Origin: CAZUCE01 sp964619265
Lineage (GTDB): Bacteria > Planctomycetota > UBA1135 > GCA-002686595
NCBI GenBank assembly: GCA_964619265.1
Contig: CAZUCE010000020.1
Location: forward strand, 11,675 to 75,674
Direction: 5' to 3'
DNA: 64,000 bases
Within the stretch, counting starts at the first letter, position 1. The number at the start of each line of letters is the position of its first letter. Of this stretch, positions 34,937 to 48,986 are shown one piece after another. Under the pieces are notes generated by a model. The model searched no databases and had not been told where the DNA came from. It worked only from the letters and a program-made list of their open reading frames with translations. A program made the translations under genes and the position numbers.

Positions 34937-35550
34937 CGTCGCGGACCTGATTCTTGCGCGAGTCGTTCTAGTACGCGGCGGATGGCTTCGGGCAAGGCCA
35001 GGCACTCTTCAGCAAACACCCGGGCTGCGAGTGTGTCCGGGGTGTCCTCAGGGTGCACGGCGATTTCGCGCGCCAGGATCGGCGGCCCGGTGTCGTAGGT
35101 GTCGTCGACGTAGTGCACGGTGCAACCGGTCGTGGGTTCGCCTGCCTCAAGCACCGCGCGGTGCACCCGATCTCCATAGAACCCACGTCCGCCGAACTTG
35201 GGCAACAGCGAGGGGTGGATGTTGATGACGCGACCGCGCCAGGCTTCGGGGACCGGCAGGAGTCGAAGGAACCCAGCCAAAACGACGAGCTGAACCCCGT
35301 GTTGTTCGCAAGCGGTGTAGACCTGCTCGGCGAATTTGGAGCGATCGCGCTTGCCTCGCGGCCGAACCACGTGCGCCGGAATACCGGCCTCGCGCGCGAT
35401 GTCGAGGGCACGAATGCCCGGTCGGTCGGCGAGGACCAGCGCTACGCGAGCGTTCCATTCGCCGGCTTCCGCGAGGGCCAGCAGATTGGCAAGGCTGCGT
35501 CCGGACCCCGAGACGAGCACGGCTAGACGAGGAAGACTGGCTTCGGTCAA
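34933..35550 (-). CDS. purN: Phosphoribosylglycinamide formyltransferase
   Basis: Transfers the formyl group from 10-formyl-THF to GAR in the third step of purine synthesis. It has 205 residues, the usual length. The N-terminal P-loop-like motif reads LVSGSGRSLANLLAL, with Arg where most family members have Asn. The catalytic region has INIHPSLLPKFGG (Asn-x-His), followed by HYVDDTYDTGP, which holds the catalytic Asp. It overlaps the PNP-like stop by ATGA and the mrfB end by four bases. Functional links with folD (formyl donor) and with the PNP-like gene upstream are plausible. Confidence 0.95.
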   Translation of the reverse strand: MTEASLPRLAVLVSGSGRSLANLLALAEAGEWNARVALVLADRPGIRALDIAREAGIPAHVVRPRGKRDRSKFAEQVYTACEQHGVQLVVLAGFLRLLPVPEAWRGRVINIHPSLLPKFGGRGFYGDRVHRAVLEAGEPTTGCTVHYVDDTYDTGPPILAREIAVHPEDTPDTLAARVFAEECLALPEAIRRVLERLAQESGPRR

Positions 35551-36448
35551 AGATCCTCGTCCTCGAGCAGTCCGCTGGCGGCCAATTCGCCGCAGACGAC
35601 AATCAGGAGCTCTTCGAGGGCCGGAGCGGATTGTTCGGCGCGTTCGAGCAGCTTGCGCACGTCGAGTTCACGGCCGGGGCCATCGAGCACGACCGAGACG
35701 GCCAGGACGCCGAGGCCCGCGTGAGCGGCGGCCAGCAGCGGGGCGCCGAGCCCTTGAACCACCAGGTCGGCACCGGCCTTTGCGTAGAACGCACATTCCG
35801 CGGGGGTGTCCAGTTGGGGCGCCGGTACGCAGGCCGCGATGGCTTCGCTGACCCGCAGGCCGCGCTCGCCGGCGACCCGTTGGGCGAGCTCGCGGAGCGC
35901 TGTGTTGTGCAAGTGCGTGGTGTCCGGGAAGAGCGGGCCCAGTTCGCTTTCGCCGAGTCCCGTGAGCGGAGAAGGTGCGCCAAAGTTCACGTGGTCGTGC
36001 AACAGCGCCAGGGTACCGGGCGCGAGCTCTCCATGGAGCGCCAACCCTGCGCTGGCGTGCAGCAAAAAGCTGGCGCCGGCTTTGGCGGCCAACCAGATCG
36101 GCACCAGGCTAGCCCAGGCCGGAACACCGGGTTCGTTTGGAAGCCTGGGTTCGAGACTTCCATCGAGCACGATCCAAACGCTAGCGCCCTCGAGGGACGA
36201 GGAGCCCGGAGCTTCGTCCTCTGCGACCGGTTTGGCCCAGCTACCGTGATACAGGCGCGCGGAGGCAAGCGGAGCGGGAAGCTCCGCGTGATCGGCGAGG
36301 GCCACTTCGGCACCTTGGGTCAAGCGCTCCGGCAAGAGGTCCAGCCCGGTGGCCAGGCTCACGACGACATCTGGCCGCGGCACCGAAGCCGCAGCCAAGC
36401 TCTTCCACAGTTCGCCAACCAGTTGGTCGAGCGGGTTCGTCATCGACA

Positions 36449-36449
<1 letters not shown>
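35547..36449 (-). CDS. Purine nucleoside phosphorylase-like protein
   Basis: A 300-residue protein of the trimeric purine nucleoside phosphorylase fold. Typical blocks are DHVNFGAPSPLTG (ribose and base site), TPAECAFYAKAGADLVVQGL and a Gly/Ala-rich ending LGVLAVSVVLDGP. It differs from standard PNP in several usually invariant stretches, and I do not see the phosphate-binding GRxHxYEG, so the activity could be altered. The start is the ATG at 36449, which shares one base with the kinase stop (TGATG); a GTG at 36461 is possible. The operon joins it to purN, giving a purine theme. Confidence 0.75.
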
Positions 36450-39369
<2,920 letters not shown>

Positions 39370-39373
<4 letters not shown>

Positions 39374-41241
39374 GTCCGAGGCGAGTCGGTCGGGCTGGCG
39401 GGTCGGGAGAGACGGTCGGACTCGGGGAGTCCTTCGAACAAGGCGGTTCCAACGCGAATCCAGTCGCTGCCATGGGCGATGGCGGCTTCGAGGTCGCCGC
39501 TCATTCCCATGGAGAGCTTGGGAACCTGGTCCTCAAAGCGCCCGCTTGGGAGATCGGACGCCAATTTGGCAAGGCGAGCAAAGGTGTGGTGGGCCGCGGC
39601 ACGGCGCGCATCTGTCTGTTCGAACCAGGGGGCCATCGTCATGAGGCCGGCCAGTTCCAGGTGGGGAGCCTTTGCTGCAAAGGCTGAAGCGGCGTCGAGA
39701 TCTTCGGCGGCGAAGCCCGACTTGGCCTCGTCGCCGGCCAGCTTGACCTCCAAGAAGATCCGCGGCCGGCGATCGAGTTCGGCTGCCAGCCGGGCGATAG
39801 TTTCGAGCAGGGACATGCGATCCACCGAGTGGATGAAGTCGGCGACTTCGAGGACCCGCCGGGCCTTGTTGCGTTGGAGCTGTCCGATGAAGTGCCAGGT
39901 GGCTTCCAGACCGGCCTTGCGGACGGCTTCGACCTTGCGCAGCAGCTCCGGAGCCCGATTCTCACCCAGGTGGGTTTGGCCCAGTCGCACCAGGTCGACG
40001 GCGACCTCCGGCTGGACGCTCTTGGTGACCGCGAGCAGCCGAGCGGGCGCGGCTGGACGATCGGTGGGTCGCTCCGGGGGAGCCACGGCGGATTCCATCC
40101 GCTTGCGCACGGCGGCGAGTTGACTCGCGAGCCGCGCGCTTCGAGCCGAGCGCGTCGATTCCACACCACAGACTACCGACCTGCCGGCCGAGGTCACCAC
40201 GGCGGACTCGACTCCGGGCCCTGTTCTTTGCTTTGGAGCCGAGCTGGTCAGGCCCGGCGCCAGTCGGGCGGATCGGATTTCGAGCCACCCACCCCGGATT
40301 CGGACGTCACCGCCGCCCGGCAGGGTCTGGGCGTAGGGCGAGCCGGTGGCGAGGGCAGCGCGGAGTTCACGCCACGGGGACCTCCTGGGTTCGGCTCCGG
40401 TCTGCTCGAGCAGAGCTCGCCGGACGGCCCGCGCGGAGGCGAGGGGCGGCAGATCCCGAAGTTCGGCGAGCTCGAGGCGAACGCCCCCGCCGGGCAGGGG
40501 ACAAACCGTGGGCTGGACTTGGCGGAGGCCCTGTTCGAAGCCCTCCACGGCTTGCTGCAATTGGACCAGCCGGGAGCGAGCGCCGGGCTGGGCGGCCTTG
40601 AGCGCCGGTAGCAGTCGGCTCCGAACGCGATTGCGAGCAAATTCGTCGCTGCGGTTGGAGGAATCCTCGCAGTACGCCTGCCCGCGGCGGGCTAGCTCGG
40701 CGAGGATCTCGGGCCGAGTCCAGCGATCGATGGGGTGGACGACGGCCAGCGGCGCCAGGTCGCGGATGTGCGGGTCTCCTGGAAAACGTCCGCGATGGAC
40801 CTGCCCTGGAACGCGGGGCGTCACCAGTCCCGAAAGCGCCGTTCCCCGCATCCAGCGCAACAGCAAGGTTTCGATCCGATCGTCCGCGTGGTGTCCCGTG
40901 GCGATTTCACCGAGCTGCAGGTCGCGGGCCAATTCGAACAGAGCCTCGTACCTGGCCCGGCGGGCGCGAGCCTCAAATCCACCTCGGCCGGCCCCGATCG
41001 TGAGCTTTCGCCCGTGGAACGGCACTCCATGCTGGCGGCACAGCGCGGCGCAGAACTGCTCTTCCGCGGGAGTTTCGTCCGGCCGCTGTCCGTGATCGAG
41101 ATAAGCCGCGACCAGCGGCCGGCGGAGGTTGGCGGAGGATGGGCTGGCTAGCTGGAGCAGGCACAGCACGCTGTCGGCCCCCCCCGAGAGTGCGAGGAGA
41201 AGGCCGGATCGAGGGCGGTTCGACTCGGAATCAGCGGCCAT
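39370..41241 (-). CDS. Fusion: tRNA(Ile) lysidine synthetase (TilS) + YggS-type PLP homeostasis protein
   Basis: A single frame of 623 residues. Residues 1-330 form TilS, which changes the AUA-decoding tRNA-Ile2 C34 to lysidine: the PP-loop is LALSGGADSVLC, and TGHHADDRIETLLLRWMRG is the usual TilS segment. Residues about 365-610 form a YggS/PROSC-like domain: LLAVTKSVQPE (PLP Lys407), HLGENRA, WHFIGQLQRNKA, MTMAPWF and LSMGMSGDLEAAIAHGSDWIRVG. No stop or frame change separates them; a GTG at codon 360 (position 40164) could serve as an internal start for a separate YggS product. It overlaps the kinase gene by ATGA. Confidence 0.88.
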
Positions 41242-41485
41242 GGGGGAGTGCCATCTTAGAGGGCTTCTGCGGGTCCGCGGTGGCCCGAGGGTTCCCGGCT
41301 CTTGGGCGGGGAGCTATTTTGCTGGCTCGAAATTCAGCGGCCTGTCGGAACTTCTTCGGCCTGCCCCCCCGCAGCTCACCCCGTCTGCCCCACCCGGCCG
41401 GCGCCTTCTGGGCTCCTCCCTCGAGCGTCCCGTCGTCTCGGGCGCCGACCCTCTTTCGGCCGACGGCCCCATCCCCCGAATCACC

Positions 41486-42529
<1,044 letters not shown>

Positions 42530-42539
42530 GGCTGATTCC

Positions 42540-43730
42540 ATGGACCTATCGATCCCTTCTCTTTCGAGTCTCGACCTGGCAGAAAAGCGCGTTTTGGTTC
42601 GCGTCGACTTCAACGTCCCCAAGGACGAAGCCGGCTCGATCACCGACGACACCCGCATCGTCAAAGCGCTTCCGACCGTCAAGGCGATCCTCGAAGCCGG
42701 CGGTCGACCGGTCCTGATGAGCCACCTGGGCCGCCCCAAGAACGGCCCCGAGGCGAAATTCTCTTTGGAACCAGTCGCGAAGCGCCTGGGGCAGCACTTG
42801 GGAGCCGGCCACGCGGTTTCGTTTTGCGAGGCGAACCACGGAGCGGCCGCCGCGGGGGCGGTCAGCGCGCTGGCCGCCGGGGGGGTCCTCGTTCTTGAAA
42901 ACGTCCGTTACAACGCTGGCGAAACCAAAGGGGACGCCGACTTGGCCAAGGCCTACGCGGGCCTCGGCGATGTGTTCGTGAACGATGCGTTCGGCTCGTC
43001 CCACCGCGATCACGCGTCGGTCTGCGGTCCCGCAGCCCACCTGCCCGCCGCCGGAGGGCTGCTGCTCGAAGCCGAGATCCAGGCCTTTGGTCGTGTCCTG
43101 ACGGAACCCGCCCGGCCGCTGGTGGCGATCCTTGGCGGCGCCAAGGTTTCCGACAAACTGCTCGTGATCGACAGTCTGCTCGAGCGAGTCGATCGGCTGC
43201 TGGTTGGGGGCGGCATGGCTTACACCTTCCTGGCCGCGGCCGGCGGTAAGATCGGCGCGAGCCTGGTCCAGGAAGATCAATTCGATCTGGTGCGCAAGGC
43301 GGTCGCCAAGGCCGCGGCCAAGGGCGTCGAGCTGCTGCTGCCCTCTGACCATGTGGTTGGCCAGGCCTTCGAGAAAGGCACCGCACCGAAGGTGGTCACC
43401 GGCGATATCGACGACGGCTGGATGGGCCTCGACATCGGGCCGCAAAGCCAAGCCGCCTATGCAAAGGCCCTGGCCGATGCCCAGACGGTCGTTTGGAACG
43501 GTCCCATGGGAGTCTTCGAGTGGCCGAATTTTGCGGCCGGAACGAAAGCCGTCGGCGAAGCGGTCGCAGTCTGCGCGGGCTACACCGTGGTGGGGGGCGG
43601 CGACTCGGTCGCCGCGGCCGAGAAGTTCGGTTTGTCCGAGCGCATCGACCACATCTCAACCGGTGGCGGGGCGTCCCTCGAACTGCTCGAAGGCAAGCTG
43701 CTACCCGGAATCGCCGCTTTGCAGCGCTGA
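42540..43730 (+). CDS. pgk: Phosphoglycerate kinase
   Basis: Converts 1,3-bisphosphoglycerate and ADP to 3-phosphoglycerate and ATP. 396 residues, the family norm. The motifs are RVDFNVP, MSHLGRPK, VLENVRYNAGE, FVNDAFGSSHRDHAS, VWNGPMGVFEW, and near the C-terminus VVGGGDSVAA and STGGGASLELLEGK. The start at 42540 is ten bases after the gap stop and gives the canonical opening; the upstream frame overlaps gap. The pair is likely cotranscribed. The 200-bp interval downstream to 43930 shows nothing clear. Confidence 0.97.
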   Translation: MDLSIPSLSSLDLAEKRVLVRVDFNVPKDEAGSITDDTRIVKALPTVKAILEAGGRPVLMSHLGRPKNGPEAKFSLEPVAKRLGQHLGAGHAVSFCEANHGAAAAGAVSALAAGGVLVLENVRYNAGETKGDADLAKAYAGLGDVFVNDAFGSSHRDHASVCGPAAHLPAAGGLLLEAEIQAFGRVLTEPARPLVAILGGAKVSDKLLVIDSLLERVDRLLVGGGMAYTFLAAAGGKIGASLVQEDQFDLVRKAVAKAAAKGVELLLPSDHVVGQAFEKGTAPKVVTGDIDDGWMGLDIGPQSQAAYAKALADAQTVVWNGPMGVFEWPNFAAGTKAVGEAVAVCAGYTVVGGGDSVAAAEKFGLSERIDHISTGGGASLELLEGKLLPGIAALQR

Positions 43731-43930
43731 TTGGAAGCGGACCGACTCCGGCGGAGCCACATCGGTCACCGAGCTCGGCGACCGGTTCCTGGAACGATTA
43801 GATCGCGCGTTCGCTATCTACTCAGGCGCTCTGCGCGGCCTGAATACAGGCTTCGGAAGACCCGCCATGCGGGCCAGGGCAGAACGTCAGGCTGGTTGCG
43901 ACTGGCGCCGCGGATGGCTTCGGGGCAGGG

Positions 43931-45508
43931 CTACGGGCGCAGGAGCGTGAGCTCGGCGTTGCTGGCGAAGGTCACGATCGACGTCAGCGGATTGACCACG
44001 ACGAAGGCGTGCTGGAAAACGGAGCCAACCGCCTGGGTCGCCAAGCCCGCGGGCAGCGTGAACTGCGCTTCAGCGAAGCCGTCCCCATCGAGTAGGCCGA
44101 CCGAGTCGGTGTAAAGTCCCGCGCCGCCGCCCAGGGTGAACTGCGTGTAGGCGTCGAAGTTGATCGGGAGGTTGAGGCCGTCGACCGAGATCCCCGGATT
44201 GGTGCCGCTCAGGCTTCCGAGAAGCAGGTAGAGCTGGCCACCGACGGCCGGCCCCGCGTCCAATTCAAAGTGCTGGGTACCGCCGGCGAGGTTCGAGAGG
44301 TAGTCGCGGTCGGAGACGAGCGGGTCGTCGGTCCTCAGCCGGTAGATCTCACTGACGTTTGGCTCGAGGGAAAACATGTCGGTGAAGAAAATGCGCCCGC
44401 TCGTCGCTTGGGAGTAGCTGGTCGGGGCGTTCACGCTGCGCGGGCCGGGCGGATCCAAATTGGCCTGGATCTCAGCCGAGGCGATCAGCGCACCGGTGGC
44501 GAAGTCCACGTCGAGGGCCCAGGTCTTGCCGCCGCACCAGTCTGAGAACAGGTAGGAGCCTTCGAGGCCCGGCAGGCCGGCGTCTCGCACCACCAAGCCG
44601 CCGGTGACCGAACATCCTGTGAAGTGGTCGTATTCGAACAGCGGCGAGATGCGATTGCCCACCAGCTGGGAGGGATCGGCGGGGCATAGCGTCGAGCCGG
44701 TTAGGAGGGTGCCTTCCAGAGTTCGCCATTCGAAGTTGGCTTCTTCGAGCAGCCCGGGCGGGACGTAGTTGATTTCCTCGCGGTCGAGTTCGCCGACGTC
44801 GCCGAGGAACATGCCGCCGGTCAGGGGATCGAAGCTCAGTCGAAACGGTTGGCGCAGGCCGCGGGCGTAGACGCCAGGCAGCGCGCCGGGTACGCCCACG
44901 TAGGGATTGTCGGGGGGAATCGACCCATCGGCTTCGAGGCGCAGAAGCTTGCCTTGGAACTTGGAGATGTCCTGGGCCGTGCAGCCTTCCGTGTCGATTT
45001 CAAAGCGCGGGTCTCCGATCGCGACGTACAGCTTGTCGTCGGGGCCAAACTGGAGGCCTCCACCCCAGTGGAAAGCGATCGGGCCGGTGAAGTCGCGCAG
45101 AACCAATTCGGTCGACGGATCGACTTGCAGGCTGCCCGGTACGGGGACCGTGTAGCGTGCGAGGCACGAACTCTGGTCCGACGACTGGTACATCACGTAG
45201 ATCCAGCCGTTGGCCGCGTAGTTCGGGTGAAACGCGAGGCTGAGCAGCCCTCCGAGCCCGCTGGGAGAGACCTTGCCGGTTAGATCCAAAAAGGTGCCGT
45301 TGATTTGGCCGAAGCGGATGCGACTGATCAGGCCAGCCTGCTCGCCAACCATCAAGGTGCTCGGGTCGTTCGGTCCGGGCACCACGAAGACCGCGTTGCC
45401 CGGGATTTCGGCGACGAGAGTTGCGCGGGTGTCCTGAGCGAGGGCTGCAAGGGGCATGAAGCCGGTCAGGACCAAAGGCGCCGTGAACTGTCGAAACGGG
45501 AGTGACAT
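43931..45508 (-). CDS. Exported PQQ-dependent sugar dehydrogenase-like protein with shared C-terminal domain
   Basis: A 525-residue exported protein. The signal peptide reads FTAPLVLTGFMPLAALAQ. Residues about 30-400 have the soluble glucose/sorbosone dehydrogenase six-bladed propeller: GLGGLLSLAFHPNYAANGWIY, DDKLYVAIGDPRF, RLEADGSIPPDNPY, YARGLRQPFRLSFDP and GDVGELDREEINYV. Those blocks hold the residues that bind PQQ and calcium in the family. Residues 407-525 form a beta-rich tail homologous to those of the FG-GAP protein and sulfatase 1. The start is set at the ATG at 45508, just before the signal peptide. Activity and substrate are not certain. Confidence 0.85.
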   Translation of the reverse strand: MSLPFRQFTAPLVLTGFMPLAALAQDTRATLVAEIPGNAVFVVPGPNDPSTLMVGEQAGLISRIRFGQINGTFLDLTGKVSPSGLGGLLSLAFHPNYAANGWIYVMYQSSDQSSCLARYTVPVPGSLQVDPSTELVLRDFTGPIAFHWGGGLQFGPDDKLYVAIGDPRFEIDTEGCTAQDISKFQGKLLRLEADGSIPPDNPYVGVPGALPGVYARGLRQPFRLSFDPLTGGMFLGDVGELDREEINYVPPGLLEEANFEWRTLEGTLLTGSTLCPADPSQLVGNRISPLFEYDHFTGCSVTGGLVVRDAGLPGLEGSYLFSDWCGGKTWALDVDFATGALIASAEIQANLDPPGPRSVNAPTSYSQATSGRIFFTDMFSLEPNVSEIYRLRTDDPLVSDRDYLSNLAGGTQHFELDAGPAVGGQLYLLLGSLSGTNPGISVDGLNLPINFDAYTQFTLGGGAGLYTDSVGLLDGDGFAEAQFTLPAGLATQAVGSVFQHAFVVVNPLTSIVTFASNAELTLLRP

Positions 45509-45818
45509 GGAGGGCTTCGGCTGGAGTGCGGAGGCGTGGCGTTCAGGCGGCTGGAGCGAGGTCCAAACGGGAAGGCGGGCAACACGATCGACTGACAGCC
45601 TCCCGGCCTTGGGAGAGAACACCGGATGAGCGGGAAAAGCGCCTGGGAGAGCTTACCCCGGTGTTGCGGGAAGCCGCTGGGACCTTGGGCACGGAGCGCC
45701 GTGGCCGTGGGGTGAACCGCCTTCTGAACGCGTGGAGCCTCGCCGAACCGCCCAGAGAGGGCCTGGAAGGGGGGCCTCGGGCTGGGTCCGCGCCTGGGGG
45801 ACCGTTAGGCTTCGGGGC
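45509..45818. other. Non-coding interval between divergent sugar dehydrogenase and pfk genes
   Basis: A 310-bp interval that should contain the promoters of both genes. It is GC-rich, and I see no convincing -35/-10 pair, riboswitch fold or repeat. Open frames run through it in both directions but carry no conserved sequence. Confidence 0.4.
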
Positions 45819-46988
45819 ATGTCGACGGACTTTTCTGGATCGAGACCTGCTGGAACCCAGCCCTCTTCCAGCCGGCGGGTGGGCATTCGGCGGGTGGGGG
45901 TGCTCACCGGCGGCGGAGACTGCCCAGGCCTCAACGCGGTGCTTCGGTCCATCACCAAAGGGGCCTTGCGCCGGGGCGTCGAGGTGGTCGGCATCGAGGA
46001 CGGGTTCCTTGGGCTGATTGAAGATCGCATGCGTCCCCTGGATTACGCGGCGGTTTCCAACGTGCTCACCCTCGGCGGGACCATTCTGGGTTCTTCGAAT
46101 CGCGCGAACCCAACCCGCTTCCAGGTGGGCGAGAACCCAGATGGCACGCCGAAGTTCGCGGACGTGAGCGCCCGGTGTCTGGAGCACGCCTCCAAGGCGG
46201 GACTCGATGCGCTGTTTGTCGTCGGCGGCGATGGCACGATGGCCTGCGCGGAGCCCATGGTGGAGGGAGGGCTGCCGTGCATCGGGCTGCCGAAGACAAT
46301 CGACAACGACATCCTCGGCACCGAGTTGACCTTCGGGTTCCAAACCGCGGTGGCGACCGCGACCGATGCTCTGGATCGCGTTCACACCACAGCTGCGAGT
46401 CACCATCGCGCCATCACCGTCGAGTTGATGGGCCGCAATGCCGGATGGCTTGGCCTGCACGCGGGAATCGCCAGCGGCTCCGACGTGATCCTGCTGCCCG
46501 AGATTCCCTTCGACCTCGCCACGGTCGGTGAATTTTGCGAGCGTCGCGCCCGGCGCGGCAAGCGCTTCACGGTTCTGTGCGTGTCGGAGGGCGCGCGCCT
46601 ATCGGACGGCTCCCAAGTGGTCGCGGCCACCGATCCCGGCTCGCCGGATCCGATTCGCCTAGGCGGTGTCGGACGAGCGGTCGCCGAGTGGATCGACCGC
46701 GAAACCACGGTGGATGCGCGGTCCGTCGTGCTCGGTCACGTCCAGCGCGGCGGAGGGCCTGTCGCAGCCGACCGCGTGCTCGGTACCGAACTCGGTGCCC
46801 ACGGACTGGAGTGCCTGCTCGCCGGAAACACGAACCGCATGGTCGTCGTTCGCGGCGGCCGAGTGTGCGACGTCCCGATTTCCGAGGCCATCGGCGGCCA
46901 ACGCCTCGTGTCCGCCAAGGACCCACTGATCGCTGCCGCGCGATCGGTCTACACCTGCTTCGGCGACGAAGTCGGTCCCCGCCCTTAG
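45819..46988 (+). CDS. 6-phosphofructokinase (donor ATP or PPi unresolved)
   Basis: A 389-residue phosphofructokinase. The N-terminal motif is VLTGGGDCPGLNAVLR; GGDGT (136-140) is the site corresponding to E. coli 103-107, and PKTIDND (158-164) to the 124 region; MGRNAGW binds fructose 6-phosphate and GHVQRGG is the downstream block. Gly in GGDGT is typical of ATP enzymes, while Lys in PKTIDND is typical of PPi enzymes, so the donor cannot be read from sequence. The ATG at 45819 is chosen because the upstream frame is not conserved. It starts a unit with rpe and accD. Confidence 0.92.
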   Translation: MSTDFSGSRPAGTQPSSSRRVGIRRVGVLTGGGDCPGLNAVLRSITKGALRRGVEVVGIEDGFLGLIEDRMRPLDYAAVSNVLTLGGTILGSSNRANPTRFQVGENPDGTPKFADVSARCLEHASKAGLDALFVVGGDGTMACAEPMVEGGLPCIGLPKTIDNDILGTELTFGFQTAVATATDALDRVHTTAASHHRAITVELMGRNAGWLGLHAGIASGSDVILLPEIPFDLATVGEFCERRARRGKRFTVLCVSEGARLSDGSQVVAATDPGSPDPIRLGGVGRAVAEWIDRETTVDARSVVLGHVQRGGGPVAADRVLGTELGAHGLECLLAGNTNRMVVVRGGRVCDVPISEAIGGQRLVSAKDPLIAAARSVYTCFGDEVGPRP

Positions 46989-47008
46989 AGCTCCAAGCAA
47001 GAACTCAG

Positions 47009-47686
47009 ATGCAGCGTCCCGACATCCTGATTGCCCCTTCGCTTTTGTCGTGCGACTTTGCGCGCATCGGCGAGGAGCTTCGCGCCATCGAAGCCGAAGG
47101 GGCCGACTGGCACCACGTGGATGTGATGGACGGGCACTTCGTACCGAATCTGACGCTCGGCCCGCCCCTGGTCGCGGCCATGAAGGACGTGGCGACCAAG
47201 CCGCTCGATGTGCACCTGATGATCAGCGACCCCGCGGGCTACGCCGCAGATTTCGTGAAGGCCGGAGCCGAGGTCCTGACCTTTCACTGGGAGGCCGCGG
47301 GGCCCCGTCGCTGCGGTGAGGTGATCGACCGATTCCGGGATGCTGGGGTCCGTCAGGTGGGCCTGGCGATCAATCCGGACACCCGCGTCGAAGTCCTGGA
47401 GCCATTTTTAGACCGGGTCGATCTGGTGCTGGTGATGAGCGTCTACCCCGGCTTCGGGGGGCAGTCCTTCCTGCCTGAAGTCCTCCCCAAGGTCCGCTGG
47501 CTCAGGGATCAGGGCTATCGCGGGCACGTGGAGATGGACGGCGGAATCAGCCATCAGACCCTCCCGGCCTGCGTCGAGGCGGGGGCAAATGCGCTCGTCG
47601 CCGGCTCTGCGATCTTCGGTGCGGACGACCGCCGCGCTACGATCGAGGCCTTCCGAGCCGCGGCCAGTGCCGCCGCGACCGCCTGA
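47009..47686 (+). CDS. rpe: Ribulose-phosphate 3-epimerase
   Basis: TIM-barrel enzyme of 225 residues that interconverts ribulose 5-phosphate and xylulose 5-phosphate in the pentose phosphate pathway. Conserved blocks are APSLLSCDFARI, HVDVMDGHFVPN (metal His, Asp), HLMISDPAGY, VMSVYPGFGGQSF, and EMDGGISHQT (catalytic Asp) with GADALVAGSAIF-like ending (ANALVAGSAIFGADD). The ATG lies 20 bp after pfk and accD follows by 21 bp, so cotranscription is likely. Identification is secure. Confidence 0.97.
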   Translation: MQRPDILIAPSLLSCDFARIGEELRAIEAEGADWHHVDVMDGHFVPNLTLGPPLVAAMKDVATKPLDVHLMISDPAGYAADFVKAGAEVLTFHWEAAGPRRCGEVIDRFRDAGVRQVGLAINPDTRVEVLEPFLDRVDLVLVMSVYPGFGGQSFLPEVLPKVRWLRDQGYRGHVEMDGGISHQTLPACVEAGANALVAGSAIFGADDRRATIEAFRAAASAAATA

Positions 47687-47707
47687 ACCGCCGAATCCCG
47701 CCCAGCC

Positions 47708-48787
47708 ATGAGCGCCAAGCACGACCCCGAGCGAGACGAGCCGAAGGCCCCGAAGAAGAAGGGGGCCGACCCCGCCGGGTCCGAAACGAAGGGCGCCGAG
47801 GATTCCGCGCCCGAGAAGAAGGGCCGCCTGTCGCGCCTTCGCTTCTCCAAGAAGAAGGACATGCCCGGGGGCCTGTGGCTCAAGTGCGAAAACTGCGGCT
47901 CGATGGTCTATCGCAAGGAGCTCGAAGAGCGTGACCGCGTCTGCCCGTCGTGTCGATTCCACTTCACGTTGCCGGCGCGGGCGCGAATTGCCGCCCTGCT
48001 GGATCCCGGCACCTTCGACGAACGCTTCGAAGACCTCAGCGCCTTGGACCGGCTGGAGTTCACCGACTCGATCCCGTACTCGGAGAAGATTCGCAAGACG
48101 GTCGAGCGAACCGGACAGAGCGAAGCTCTGGTCTGCGGCCTGGGTGCGATCGAAGGGCGCGAGGTCGTGATCGCAATCCTCGACTTCGGATTCCTCGGCG
48201 GATCGATGGGTGAGGTCGTCGGCGAGAAGTTCGCCTTGGCCTGCGATCTGGCGCGCGAGCACGGCCGACCGCTGGTGTGTTTCACCAGCTCGGGCGGCGC
48301 CCGCATGCACGAGGGCGCGCTGTCGCTGATGCAGATGGCCAAAACTTGCGCGGCCCTGGCCGAGTTGAACGACGCCGGCGGCATGTCGGTGTGCGTCATG
48401 ACGCACCCGACCACAGGTGGCGTGACCGCATCGTTCGCCAGCGTGTGCGATGTCACCCTGGCCGAGCCGGGCGCCTTGATCGGTTTCGCCGGTCCGCGTG
48501 TGATCGCGGCCACGCTCAAGCAGGAATTGCCCAAGGGCTTCCAACGCTCGGAATTCCTGATCGAGAAGGGGATGCTCGACGCGATCGTCGAGCGCGCTGA
48601 ACTGCGTAGCTACCTGGGCCGCTTGCTCGAGTACAGCAAGGGAACCCACCGCACCGCGGGCCCCGAGCCGACCGAAGCCCAGGCTGAGGATCGCCCCGCA
48701 GCAAATCGCTCCAGCGACACGCCGGATCGCGGAGCCCGCGCCGCCGCCGCTGCCCCGTCGACGAACGGCGACCCGCGCGCCAACTAG
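47708..48787 (+). CDS. accD: Acetyl-CoA carboxylase carboxyltransferase subunit beta
   Basis: Forms the carboxyltransferase with AccA to make malonyl-CoA. The N-terminal four-Cys zinc ribbon is visible: KCENCG (Cys60, Cys63) and CPSCRFHF (Cys79, Cys82). The carboxyltransferase core has GFLGGSMGEVVGEK, TSSGGARMHEGALSLMQM, and HPTTGGVTASFA with EPGALIGFAGPRVI. It has 359 residues. The first 50 residues are a charged, Lys-rich extension before the zinc ribbon and the last 35 are Ala/Pro-rich and disordered, both beyond the usual core. AccA is not in the window. Confidence 0.95.
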   Translation: MSAKHDPERDEPKAPKKKGADPAGSETKGAEDSAPEKKGRLSRLRFSKKKDMPGGLWLKCENCGSMVYRKELEERDRVCPSCRFHFTLPARARIAALLDPGTFDERFEDLSALDRLEFTDSIPYSEKIRKTVERTGQSEALVCGLGAIEGREVVIAILDFGFLGGSMGEVVGEKFALACDLAREHGRPLVCFTSSGGARMHEGALSLMQMAKTCAALAELNDAGGMSVCVMTHPTTGGVTASFASVCDVTLAEPGALIGFAGPRVIAATLKQELPKGFQRSEFLIEKGMLDAIVERAELRSYLGRLLEYSKGTHRTAGPEPTEAQAEDRPAANRSSDTPDRGARAAAAAPSTNGDPRAN

Positions 48788-48886
48788 GGCGTTTGGGCTG
48801 GGCCGGCGGACGGGATGGAGTTGGCCATTGGCTGGCCACCCGTCGTCGTTCGGGAACGACCCATGGAGAGCGGTGATACGGTGCCA

Positions 48887-48986
48887 NNNNNNNNNNNNNN
48901 NNNNNNNNNNNNNNNNNNNNNNNNNNNNNNNNNNNNNNNNNNNNNNNNNNNNNNNNNNNNNNNNNNNNNNNNNNNNNNNNNNNNNN
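48887..48986. other. Assembly gap, 100 N
   Basis: Exactly 100 unknown bases, the standard placeholder for a gap of unknown length. The left flank ends in GGTGCCA (48880-48886) and the right flank starts with the same GGTGCCA (48987-48993), so the two contigs may in fact overlap. The left non-coding side also has a short hairpin with 7-bp arms (48845-48860) after accD. Any gene spanning the gap cannot be judged. Confidence 0.98.
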
